NCBI GenBank assembly: GCA_021432635.1
Contig: MU270018.1
Span: 317,579-381,578 of the forward strand
Source of the DNA: Thozetella sp. PMI_491
Taxonomy: Eukaryota; Ascomycota; Sordariomycetes; Chaetosphaeriales; Chaetosphaeriaceae
DNA: 64,000 nt
Direction: 5' to 3'
The notes below the pieces were generated by a model. It searched no databases. It had not been told where the DNA came from and worked only from the letters and a program-made list of their open reading frames with translations. The position numbers were made by a program, and so were the translations under genes. Below are positions 36,737 through 48,064 of this stretch, piece after piece (within the stretch, counting starts at the first letter, position 1; every line of letters starts with the position of its first letter).

Positions 36737-37664
36737 ATGGACGCCCTCCGCTCCGCCCTCCAGCCGATTACCCACAACCTGCCGGCCCCGATCCGGGACC
36801 TCGGCGTGTCGCTGATCGGCGACAAGTGCTACAAGTCCCTGCTGTTGGACATCAACCTGGAGGATGCGGACTGCCTCAAGCTGGCCATCAGCAAGGGCCT
36901 GGGCATCGGCATCGTGACCATGTCGTCGATCGTCAAGGTTCCGCAGATCCTGAAGCTGATCAACTCGAAGTCGGCGGCCGGTGTGTCCTTCCTCGCGTAC
37001 CTACTCGAGACCAGCGCCATGCTCGTGGCCCTGAGCTACAACGTGCGCAACGGCTTTCCCTTCAGCACCTACGGCGAGACGGCCATGATCGCGACGCAGA
37101 ACATCATCATCAGCATCTTGGTGCTGAACTACAGCGGCAAGGCTGCCCAGGCGGCTGTGTTCGTCGCTGGCCTCGCGGCTGCAGTTGGCGCTCTCTTCAC
37201 TGAGTCGCTTGTGAGCATGTCGACTCTGAAGGTGCTCCAGGCTAGCGGCGGTGTTCTGGGCGTCGCGAGCAAGGTCCCGCAGATCGTGGCAATCTATCAG
37301 CAGGGCGGCACCGGCCAGCTTAGCGCATTCGCGGTAAGAGAGCAGATCCTTGGAAAATATGAGAGGACTCGCTAGCACAGCTTGTCGGCTAACCTAGTTC
37401 ATATCTTTCTAGGTGTTCAACTACCTCCTGGGCTCCCTGTCGCGCATCTTCACGACGCTGCAGGAGGTCGACGACCCACTGATCCTTTATGCCTTTGTCG
37501 CCGGCTTTGCGCTCAACGCTGTCATCGCAGCCCAAATGGCCTACTATTGGAACGCGCCGAGTCCCAAGGCCAAGGGAAAGCAGAAGGAGGTGCCGGTGGA
37601 GGCTGCGCCGGTCTCCACGACGACTGCGACGAAGAAGGGTCCCACGACTCGACGACGAGGGTAG
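36737..37664 (+). CDS. MPDU1: MPDU1-like PQ-loop membrane protein (dolichol-linked sugar use)
   Basis: Exons 36737-37333 and 37413-37664 (282 aa); the 79-bp intron has donor GTAAGA, branch CTAAC and acceptor CTAG, phase 0. It is a seven-helix PQ-loop protein. The two PQ motifs are VKVPQIL at about residue 69 and SKVPQIV at about 181, each ahead of a helix; SKSAAGVSFLAYLLET and STYGETAMIATQN are family segments. In mammals MPDU1 is needed for use of mannose- and glucose-P-dolichol by ER glycosyltransferases. The C-terminal tail is Lys/Thr/Arg-rich and ends TTRRRG, a possible ER-retention tail (inference). Confidence 0.93.
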
Positions 37665-39349
37665 GTTTCTGCCCATGGAGGAGGATGGTTCCGGTCTGTC
37701 CGGTAAAGTTTCTTTTACATGGCCCAGACAGCGTCGGCGGCTGCCTCGAAGACTATACTATCATATTAATGCGACATATCTCTTTTGTGCTAACCCCAGG
37801 CTCCCGTGCTATTGTGATGATGGGCAGCATGTGACTATCGTTGTCGGGAGGAGACCACTGTCTGTGAAACAGTCTCTACCCCCCCCCCCCCCCCTCCCTC
37901 TCCCTCTTCCCCTCTGGATCGTTGACTGTGCTTACTGTGAGCAATCTAAGCGCGCATAGGAGGGGGAAGTGACGCGGTATTTGCGAGCTCCGGTCGTGAT
38001 CGATTTGGAAAAGCGAGGAGGGCCATTGGATTGGATATCACCGGCCAATGGGGCTTTGCTTGGACGGAGAAGTAGTGCTCCTCGCAGAGATAAGACGGCA
38101 ACGCGATCGCGTTCCTATCCTATCCTGCCCAAGTTAGGCAATTCCAGCCGTCTCAGCCAAGCTGCTGTTACCTTGGGGTTTTGCTCTGCAGCTACCGGCT
38201 TCGGCGGGAGGGAGGGTGCCAGCCCGAGGCCGGGGTTATATATCTTTGTCTCCGGGGGCGCGGGATCTGAGTTCCCAACACAGTTAAGGCTATGGCCAGG
38301 ATCTTGTCCAAGCATTAGTCGGCGACCCGGCTGCTACCGTTGCACAAGCTCTCTGCAGGCTACGGTCGGTCAAGCATACGGGCAACGCAAGGCATGGCCA
38401 GCGAGGTGCCAGCGGGGCGCCAGCGGGCGAGCTAAGTAGGTCACGAGGGCATCGTGTGCTTATCAGGAGGCTAAAGGGGGGACCCTTGATCGGAGCCATA
38501 CAAGAAATCAGGGGTTCAGAATTTCTAAGGGCAGCCATTCACCGCCAGTCTCCCCACAGTAAAAATGATAAGAAGCGGGAAGGCGTCGCGCTATCGACCT
38601 GCAGAATTGCGAGATCGCGAAGGGCGAAGGACCAAGAGCCCTCCCTTGCTTGCACTAGCTAGCCCGAGCCCCAAACAAAATTTTCTGGCTTCTCTCGGCC
38701 TTCCGGGCCTGGACTCGCGTGACCCTCTCTAGTGCCCGCCTGGAAGCAGCAGCATTAAAGGCTAGCACTCCGTCCGCTCAGCAGTCCTCTTTGTTTTAGT
38801 CACTCTCGAGACATTGTCATCATTTAACCTCGCGATTGCGCAATCGCGGAAGCGCCCCTGTTTCCTTCACGTTCTTCGAGCCAGCTAAACACAAAACAGA
38901 AACCTTGCATATCAGATTGGTTGCGTGCTCTGGTGCCTGCGTCATCCCTGCCCTCCCGTTGGCTTTGTAGGACGAATTAGCTGGGCGGTGACTTGGATCT
39001 TGTTGTGTGCCCACAATCTTACCCGAGCGTTGGAGGAGGAGAGGTACCATCGCCAGCGTGTGTGTTTGTCTTGGTCTCTTTCTTAGGTGGAGCCTAGGGG
39101 GCATTCGCCGTGTGTGTCCGCTGCGTTGCCCCATGTTGGACTAGGCGCCTTGCCCATCGTCGTCTACTTGACTACCTTTGTCTTGCTCTGGCCTACACTC
39201 CTCCCGTTCTTACCCCCCACCAAACCTCAACCGGGTTTAAAACACAGAGACCTTTCCTACCTATCATTTGTTGCTAGGGCGGTGGCGTGTGTTTGGTATA
39301 CTCTTTCATCAGAGCCAAGCTTGGCAGAAGAACAATCTATCCTTTGATC
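37665..39349. other. 1.7 kb intergenic region with C18 tract
   Basis: An uninterrupted run of 18 C lies at 37877-37894, just past the MPDU1 stop. The rest is the probable promoter and leader of the choline sulfatase gene. No gene recognised. Confidence 0.5.
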
Positions 39350-41364
39350 ATGGCTCCGGATCTGAACTCCCTGCCGTCCTCCCCGGCGCAGAGGGCACGA
39401 GAGGGGCCTCCAGTGCCAGGCAGCGCCGGTAAGACCAAGAGGCCGAACATCCTCTTCATAATGGCGGACCAGCTTGCCGCCCCTCAGCTCTCCATCTATA
39501 ACCCCGAGTCCCAGATCAAGACGCCGAACCTGGACTCGCTGGCGGCGAAGTCGGTCCAGTTCGACTCGGCCTACTGCCCGTCCCCCCTGTGCGCCCCGTC
39601 TCGGATGAGCTTGATCACAGGCCAGCTCCCGATGAAGATTGGCGCCTTTGACAACGCCGCCCAGATCTCCAGCGAGGTGCCCACCTATGCGCACTACCTG
39701 CGCCTGCAGGGGTACCAGACCGTGCTGGCAGGCAAGATGCACTTCGTTGGGGATCAGCTGCATGGCTATGAGACCCGGCTAACCAGTGACATCTACCCCG
39801 GCGATTTTGGGTGGGTGGTGAACTGGGACAAGCCAGACACACGCCTCGAGTGGTATCACAATGCCAGCTCCATCCTCCAGGCCGGCGTGTGCGTGCGGAG
39901 CAACCAGCTCGACTACGACGAAGAAGTCATGTACAAGTCCACTCAGTTCATGTATGACCACGTCCGCGAGGGCCCCGATGCCCGCCCTTTCTGCCTTACG
40001 GTATGTTAAAGACAAGAAACCAAGCCAGCAGGCGCCAAGTGACGTAGAAGCCCGCAAGGGAACCGCAGTGCCGGGACTCTTGTTGGACGGCCCCTGCCTG
40101 CATCTCTGGTCCCCCTAGTAGGGTTAGTGCCGCCGCAATGCCCGCGCTGACCAGCCGTGAACGGCCCCTATAGGTCTCCCTGACGCACCCCCACGACCCC
40201 TACACCATCCAGAAGAAGTACTGGGACCTCTACGACGGGGTGGACATCAACCTGCCTAAAGTCTCCATCCCGAAAGAGGAACAGGACCCACACAGCAAGC
40301 GCCTCCTCAAGGTCTGCGACCTGTGGGACCAAGATTTCAGCGAAGAGCAGATCAAACGTGCTCGTCGCGCCTACTATGGCGCTGTCAGCTATGTTGACGA
40401 CTGCATCGGCAAGCTCCTCGATGTGCTCAAGGAATGCCGCCTCGATGACAACACCATCATCGTCTTCAGCGGCGACCACGGTGACATGCTCGGAGAACGC
40501 GGCCTGTGGTACGAACAAGCTCCCCCCCCCCCACGCCCCCTCCCTTCCATGCAGGCGCTTCATGCCACGGGATGCCGTATTGACCCAGCTGCAGGTACAA
40601 GATGAGCTACTTTGAGTCCTCGGTTCGCGTGCCCCTCCTGGTTTCCTACCCCCAGGAATTCGAGCCCCACCGCGTCAAGGAGAACGTGTCGACGCTCGAC
40701 ATCCTCCCGACGCTGTGCGACCTCGTCGGCACCAAGCCACTAGCACATCTTCCCATGGATGGCATCTCCTTCTTCCCCCACCTTCAAGGTAAGCCCGGCC
40801 ATGACACTGTCATTGCCGAGTACACGGGCGAGGGCACAATTGCCCCGCTGATGATGATCCGGCGCGGGCCGTGGAAGTACATCACTTGCCCTAGCGATGG
40901 CCAGCAACTCTTCAATCTGGTCGACGATCCACTCGAGGTCAACGACCTAGCCAAGAGTCTCAAGAAGAAGAAGACGCTGTCTGAGAGCGACGAGACGGCC
41001 CAGGCGGTCCTCGAAGCCTTCGACGCCGAGGCCAAGGATCGGTGGGACTTTGCCGCCATCACGGCCCGGGTTCTGGAGTCGCAGCGCAATCGCCAGCTGG
41101 TGTGGGCTGCGCTCAAGACGGGCCACTTTACCAGCTGGGACTTCAACCCCAGCGACGACGGGCGAGAGAAGTAAGTGGCCGTGGTGCAGCATACATTTAC
41201 GAAAGACGACTTTGGCTAACTGACCATCTGCGGGCAGGTATATTCGATCCCACATGCATCTGGATGACCTCGAGCGCCGCGCCCGCTTCCCCGCCGTCGA
41301 CACCTATGGCCGCGAGACGGGTAACCTGATTCTCGCTGACCAGGCTGGCTCGCATGGCCAGTGA
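39350..41364 (+). CDS. Choline sulfatase (type I sulfatase)
   Basis: Four exons: 39350-40000, 40174-40508, 40595-41170 and 41238-41364 (562 aa); introns of 173, 86 and 67 bp, all phase-consistent. It hydrolyses choline-O-sulfate to choline and sulfate, mobilising stored sulfur. The sulfatase signature CAPSR is at residues 81-85, Cys81 being the residue converted to formylglycine. Metal ligands are in FIMADQ near the start and FSGDHGDMLGERGLWYK, rejoined across intron 2. TGQLPMKIGAFDNAA and the C-terminal YIRSHMHLDDLERRARFP are choline-sulfatase type. No signal peptide, so cytosolic. Intron 2 holds a C11 run. Sulfur regulation is likely, but I found no clear site. Confidence 0.93.
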
Positions 41365-42084
41365 GGTATGATCGAGGCCATTTTTTACTACAGATTGCCC
41401 CATTATGTTCATCCCTCCTCCGGGGTTGCCTTTTTGCCTAGGTAGTTCTCTATTACTCCTCATATCCCGGCGCCACCTGTGGTTGAATTGGCTGCTTTGC
41501 TCGGGGTTCATAGCGAAGCGGGGCGCATTCTCGAGCAGGTTTACTTCGGATTATTATGATTATGAAACTCAGATTGCCCTTCAGTTGATTTTGTGCTGGA
41601 GTTTCCCAGCACTTCCAGACTTGCCGTGCATCATGTTGTCATCCTGTGCTCATCGAGGTTTGGTCGCTGGTATCCTCGCCTTCCATCCGCACGTTGCTTC
41701 CTACCAAAGGCGTGGCAGCGGAAGCTAGCACGTTCTGCACTTCCGGCAGAAGCCCAAAAGGTCTCTCGCGGCGTTTTGTTGACATGCGAATAGGGGAAGG
41801 AGCTGGGTTCCATACGACATGGTCCGCCAGTCCGCGCTAGTGTTGTTGTGTTGCGGTACCTGCCCCCCTCGTAGCCCCTGCACTCCCCACCGCAGCCGCC
41901 CCACTCTCGCAATGGCAATTCAATTACTTCCCGTACAGTACCCCAGTTCCCCACCTCAACTTTCTGTCGTCCTTCGGTCGACTATTCTGCTTCCCTTTGA
42001 CCTTGAGCCGCAGACTGCCAGCATTGTGGTCCTTCGGCTCGTCTGAGCGCTTGCACCCCGGACGCAGCTATTTCAAACGCGAAC
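41365..42084. other. 720-bp intergenic region
   Basis: 3' end of the sulfatase and promoter of MED8, same strand. Nothing else seen. Confidence 0.5.
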
Positions 42085-43052
42085 ATGGCGTCCTTAAATC
42101 TAGCCCCGGAGGAGCTTCGAGCTATCGAGGCGTCGCGCAACCGACTCTTTCAGCTCACCAACAGCCTTGGAAGCCTTCGCAACAATGTTATAAGCAGCAA
42201 CCCTCTTCCCACACAGTGAGATTCCTTCCGAGCTTCCAGCTTGACTTCCTTGCCCGAATATTAGCTCGGTAGTCCCTTGCAGCCTCTAGTTGCTAATCCC
42301 GTCCTAGGGATTCCCTCAGGTCCTCCGCCTTCATCTTGCAGAAGAACCTCGACTCCATCCAGCAGATCATGAACGAGAACGCCATGCTCTTCCAGCGCCT
42401 CGTAGTCCACCCTTCCACGAACTTTCCCGGCCGCACCCAGGAACACATCCTCTTAGCCCTACTGCGCAAGAAGCTCGAGCCTGAGATCGCCGACTGGTAC
42501 GAGGAGGGCCGGAAGACTGCCCTGGCCGCGGGTATTGACCCCAGCAAGCTCGGCGGTGGTCGGGACCAAGACGACGACTATTATGGGGAGGACGAAAATG
42601 ACTACAAGGGTGATGCCGAAGACAATGCGGAGCCGCTCAGTGAGCTGTGGGAGGATGCGCGTGAGGCCTGCCAGGAGCGGATCGCCCACTACATCCGGAA
42701 CGAGTCCAGCCAACCCTACACGGCAGCCGAGCGCGCCTTGGGCATCGAGAACGTCCGCACGGGTCTCAAGCGCAACCTCGATGAGGAGAGCGAGGATGAG
42801 GAAGAGGACGAAGAGGATGACGACGTAATGATGATTGATCCTCCCAACGGCAGCGGGGCACCGCCCACGGGCCAGCCAGGGACGAGTGCAGCGATGGGCA
42901 ACAATAACGGGCTAGAGCCAGAGCACATACTATGGTTCGCGGCCCGAGGTGACTTGAATCTTCCCCCTCACATCGAACTACAGTCACAGAAAGGTGCGAA
43001 GGATGCCAAAAAGCGCCAACTCGGGGGGGCACCGCCCGTTGGTGGCCCTTAA
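42085..43052 (+). CDS. MED8: Mediator subunit Med8
   Basis: Exons 42085-42215 and 42308-43052 (291 aa); the 92-bp intron has donor GTGAGA and acceptor CTAG and rejoins as PLPTQ|DSLRSSA. Med8 is a head-module subunit of Mediator that links transcription factors to RNA polymerase II and binds the TBP-contacting Med18/Med20 pair. The helical N-terminus (LNLAPEELRAIEASRNRLFQL) and the HPSTNFPGRTQEHILLALLRKKLEP segment are family signatures. An acidic insertion (about 155-175 and 245-260) and a low-complexity C-terminus after 265 follow. The length is usual for filamentous fungi. Confidence 0.92.
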
Positions 43053-44503
43053 CATGCTCCCTCCCCTTGGAGATTTGACGGCCGCGTTGCACGCTTGACA
43101 TGCCCCCGAAGCCTCCCGCCAACTAGCAACGGACTAGGGATTTCCGGGTAAAGAAGGTGCCTTCGATGCGCTTGGCTCCGCCAAACCTGCAGGAGCCTGC
43201 TCGTATTTCGGGGCTGCTATCGACATTCCCAACATTCATTCTTATGCACCCTGCATCCTGTCATATGATTACCTAGACTACCTAGGTACTTGATAAGGCG
43301 TCTGGGAGGGGACGCGAGAGGTCCAAGATATGGCCGCGCCGCACAGTCGGGCACCACATCATATGCTCCGTCTCGCTATTCCGGCGTTGGGGGCTTTTCA
43401 TTCTCTCGAGCTAGTAGGAAGATACCCAATGAAAGAACTAACAGCGCACTTCGAGCGGCTCAGCTGTGCGAAAGCATCTTGTACGATTACTAAGAGGGGT
43501 CGCACAGCATATCGCCGGTCCGAAATCATCGTCCTCCCAAGGTCGAGGGCTAGGGTGCTTGATTTCGCGAGACGGGCGCCCAAAGCACCGTATGCGGGCT
43601 GTCTTGCAATCAATAGCATCTTGAAATGCCCTGGGCCGACCGATGCGTCATCTTGCGACCTGAGATTCTGATAATAGAACCGAGGAAAGATGTATGATGC
43701 ACAACCACGTACGTGAATGGATAAGCCGGTGGCAAGTGACACTTCGGAGAGCCCGAACCTAGACCGCCCAAACTATTTGCCCTGTCTCGTGTGATACTAT
43801 TGGGTGTTGCAACTGCCTCCATCACTACCTACTATACCTTTGATGTCTAGGGTGTTCACCAAATTGTGGCCCGTCGACCCGCCGCTGTGAGCGCACCCTA
43901 ACGCCAACAACGCCATTGAGCTGCTTGTCCGACATCAGAAGACTACCAAGTTGTAGATACTCAGCTGCCAAGGCCCGGCCCGAGAGCAGGGATCCGAATC
44001 CACCACTAGAGATGTTTGCTGACTCCGCTTAAACGTACCACCCGATGTGTACTGGCATCGACAGTGGCGGCGGCTGAGTTTGGACGTTGACCGGTGTGCC
44101 CCCACTGGGCCGCATCGTTTGAGCCATACGAGTGGTGGTGTTTGCATCATCGTAATCCTACGATCTAACTTTCTGACCACCACTCGGGGAGGCGAGAGAG
44201 AATGGATTTTCGTTGGCCGGGCAGCAGCGCTATCCATGCTGCCAGGGATGGGAGGAATTTGCCCTGTTGATCTAAATTACTGAATTGCTACTGGTTAGAG
44301 ACGCGAGTGATGGCATGTCGAGTCGAGGGTGGGATATTCCTGACTGCCCGGGCTTCCACGGGCTCGTGGTTTTTGCCAGTCTCCCTTGCGAGAAAACGCT
44401 AACTACGCCACCGCTGAGCCGCCTTCCTTCTCAAAGTCGCAAACTTTTCCGTTCGTAATAAAGAGAAAAAAAAACCCAGAACATCCTCTCCGCACGGAGG
44501 TAG
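43053..44503. other. 1.45 kb intergenic region
   Basis: No gene recognised. Start of the gene-poor 43-51 kb stretch. Frames present are short and not protein-like. Confidence 0.5.
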
Positions 44504-45604
44504 ATGTTCTCTGGGCCCGAAATGGCCTGCCCCTTGACGTTCACTCGCCCCGTCGAGCACGAATGCGTGTCTCGGACTCTCGACCTCGGAAGCCTCCACA
44601 AGTCGGAGACCATCGATGTTTGTTTAGGCTTAGAATGGCCCATGACGGATATACAACATAGCAGCTTAGCTACTATACCAGAGAGGAGACCGGCAAAGAA
44701 CCCGAAACAGGCGAAAAAACAAAAGGCGGTGACCCTTCTCACTCTTCCTTTCGAGATTCGGCTCGCCATCTACAAATGGATTCTACTACTGAATCCCATC
44801 GACCAGTCGCAGCTATGCTCATGGTATCCATCCCCAAACTATCGAGCCTATTTCCATCAGGTGGCGAGGAGGCCCGGTGGAAGATTCAACACAAGGATCT
44901 TCGAGCCGCTATATTCCGGTGAAGGGGCGGAAGAGGGACACGAGGATTCATCTGGTTGCTATCCGCCTCGCCCACGGCTCTTGTCCCCGTTTCGGCCTGT
45001 AGGCTTCATCTCCGCCGCGTTGATGCGGACATGCCGACAGGCCTACGAGGAAACGCGCCTCATTCCGTTCCACGAAAATGAATTTCTCTTCGCCAGCTGG
45101 TTTTCATCAGGCTTGACGGCCGCCAGGTTGTTTGTCGGGCGCATGGAGCCCTGGCAGAGGAGCAGCATGCGGTACGCCCGGCTGGAGACTCGCGTCAAGG
45201 ATATCGGCCTCGAGGAGCGTCTACAAGAATGGGAGGAGCTGTGCGAATTCTGGTCGCCGGGGCTCATGGGCTTGCGCTTGAAGATCGAGCTCGAGGAACA
45301 CACCCTCCGAGCAGCAAGCGGTCAGGATGTATGGTCAAGCCCGTCTGTCCACGCAGAATGTGAAGATCCAAAGGTGGCCCTTGGTTGGACCCGCGAGCCC
45401 TATCGGTGGGTCGAGCGAGGCCTGGTGAAACTTCGGGCGCTTCGAGCTCTCGAGGTTGAGCTGGCAGGCTTTCCTCTGACAAACGAAGAGAAAGCGGCTT
45501 GGTGCCAGAGCGTGGACCACAGACTGAACAAGGGAAGGCGTGAGGAGGATCGAATGAGTGTCCGGTGTGTCCAGGCATCCCGGAGAAAGGCGAGTTCCCG
45601 CTGA
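44504..45604 (+). CDS. DUF7730/2EXR-like fungal protein of unknown function
   Basis: Intronless, 366 aa. At about residues 79-98 the F-box-like opening LLTLPFEIRLAIYKWIL appears, followed by ALMRTCRQAYEETRLIPFHENEFLF. That pairing defines the large 2EXR/DUF7730 group of lineage-expanded fungal proteins. The central part has RLETRVKDIGLEERLQEW and the end RALRALEVELAGFPLTNEE, consistent with the same fold. No catalytic motif or signal peptide. These proteins are often in variable regions, and function is unknown. The true start could be a later Met (residue 8 or 47). Confidence 0.78.
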   Translation: MFSGPEMACPLTFTRPVEHECVSRTLDLGSLHKSETIDVCLGLEWPMTDIQHSSLATIPERRPAKNPKQAKKQKAVTLLTLPFEIRLAIYKWILLLNPIDQSQLCSWYPSPNYRAYFHQVARRPGGRFNTRIFEPLYSGEGAEEGHEDSSGCYPPRPRLLSPFRPVGFISAALMRTCRQAYEETRLIPFHENEFLFASWFSSGLTAARLFVGRMEPWQRSSMRYARLETRVKDIGLEERLQEWEELCEFWSPGLMGLRLKIELEEHTLRAASGQDVWSSPSVHAECEDPKVALGWTREPYRWVERGLVKLRALRALEVELAGFPLTNEEKAAWCQSVDHRLNKGRREEDRMSVRCVQASRRKASSR

Positions 45605-48064
45605 GATTGCAGTTGGCAATAATGTGTATTAGATGATACTGGGGGTTACCCTCCTCCCCAGACAGTTGTGGCCTTCGATCTACAGTGAGAGAAGTTGTCT
45701 GGCAAGATGCCGTACCTTGGACAAAGCCTTCGCATAGAGAAGTAGATTGGTCCGTCTCTCGACTTGGCTTTCCCTTAGCTACATGTGTTCTACCTCTCTG
45801 CTGGCACATGGTAATCCGACTGGGCGCCGGTGACCTGACTAAGACAATGCGAAGTTACATTATGAGGATCGGAGGTGTACTACGGGGGAATACGACCCAG
45901 TATCTAGATGAGTTTCCTCGATGAATTAAGCAAGGTGGGAGGCATGCAGATCGGACGTCTCACACCCGATAGGTGCGGTATGCACGATCTGACCGACATT
46001 GTGGGTTTGCCTAGTCCTCCAGCGCGGCGGCGATGCCATGGACGTTATGGTTGGCCATTGTGCCCGTTTGATGCTCAGCTTCCGGATCCGCGTATCTAAC
46101 CTATCCATTGACAGCTATTCGCGACCCTGACTCTCGGATCCGTGCAGGCCAGACATGAGACGTCGGCAGTTCCGACGAGCAAACGCAGACGGTAGCTGGA
46201 CCAGGTGCAGAGGACATTGGGTGGACGCAAGGATTTTAATCTATATGGCGGAAGCCAGTGTGGACTCGCAGCAGCACCTACCTAGTATAGCATCTCCCGG
46301 CCGAATGCAGTTGGGACGTGGCATGCAACGGACTGAACTGCCCCGTGTTGATTGCGAGTGGAGAAAGTCCTCCCCATTTCTCCGACAGATCTGCTGCTGC
46401 CCTTGTGGCAATGTTTGCAGCAAACTGCTTAAGTTCGCGGAATGCATTGAGGGAAGGAACCCCCCCAGGGAACATGGAGGTGGGCCAAGGCAAAATAGTT
46501 GGTAGTCTCGGCTGCACTTGAACTTTTTTCTCGTCTCTACTTTGGAGGATACCTAAGACGAAGAAACCGCTTGCAAACCTGATCTGCGAATCAGGAAGTT
46601 GGTTGAAACAGACGTCCAGTGGAGGAAGGACCCATCGGCCCACAGCAGTGACTGGCACGACTGGCTTGGCGGAGATCTGCCGCTCCAATCCTGGCGACCT
46701 GCATATCCGATCTACAGGGGAGCAGCCTCCACGGCCGGGGCGCGACTACGTCGAGTTGCGCTTTGCCAGGCGGCCGAAACCTGTCTGAACTTCTAGCCAG
46801 CATGGCGTGCTGCCATATGCTTGTCGCCATCCTCAGCGAGCCCCAATGGCGGAGGAGGGCGAATAAGAGGCTGGAGAAGCTGTCGGCCTGTAACGACCTT
46901 AAAGATTGGAAGACTGAGGGGCTTCCGGGAGGCGCAGGGAACCACCTGGTTCTGTTCCACCCTTCCCGCCGCCCACTGTCTCACCTATGCGCTGTATCTT
47001 GAGGACTGGCTCCCTCTCTCGCCTTCGGGGTAGTGGGATACGCACTGTATAACACAGCACTCGACATACCTCTCAGCTTCCCTAGCTGGGTCCGGCAGTT
47101 GGTCTGCAGCACCTGTCTCCTCCCGTCCGTGTCCCTACGCCATAGACCCATACTTGCCAGACACCACATTGCACAACGGGCTAACTGCTCCGCTGTGCGT
47201 CAACCAAACCCAACGGGAGCGGAGATCCCAAGTCAGGAGCCCACTTTCACCACCAAGTTGCCTCCGTACGCGTTCGCCCTATTCATGCCAAGCGGCTTCT
47301 CCAAGCTCATGTTTGACCTGTTCGACATGGCTTCCTTGCCTGTGTTGGCTATCGGGTTGGCCTCCCGCATTTCCTGGACTGGTAGCTCCATCTTTCTAGC
47401 CCAATGTTTCTGCTGATGTTCATAAGGCGAGCCGTGACCTGCATGTGCGCTGAGTGCTTGTCCGGAAACTTTGGCCTGTCCTCTCTCCTTGCTCTTCTTG
47501 CGCTCTTCTTCGAATAGCGTTTGGACGTTTGTCTCGGAGCGGACGCAGAACGCGATATCGTCTTAACATCCAGCTTCCGCCTGACGGAGCTACTGATTAC
47601 CGCGTGGATACTTGCCACTCCGGACTACGGCAATACTGGAACCCGAAGTTCTCTCCACCGGCCAGATACTTTTTGCCGTGACCCAGGCGGCCGCTTTGTG
47701 TCTCCTTGCACGTGTCGGGGAATTATCAAGGCTCTCCCGTAAGTGCCGTCGAAAATAAAAACAACCAATTCGGCCAAAGCTACGAGGGCGGGATGTCGGG
47801 CGTGGATGAGCCGGCCTGTTATTGTACTCTACTGTGGACTAATGGTTTGCATGGACCCTCCTAAGGTTTATTGCATGACTACAACATCGATTCCTTCTCT
47901 GGAGCGCCTGGGACAGTTAGCGCGGGAATCTTTACCATATGGAAAAAACTACCTCGCTAACTCGCTATGCCTCTAATTTTAGACTCGAGTTTCGTCAGTG
48001 TCGTTGGGATTGTCGGTTGCCGGGTCTCCTGGCTACGTCCACAGCACCTTTCAGATCGGGCTGA
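45605..48064. other. 2.5 kb unassigned block with coding-like fragments
   Basis: No complete gene found. Short frames on both strands read like protein in places: plus 47033-47416, with a hydrophobic segment around residues 85-120; minus 46278-46688, with a helical-looking middle. None matches a family I know and no consistent exon chain could be built. It may be a decayed gene, or an intron-rich gene I cannot resolve. Confidence 0.4.
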
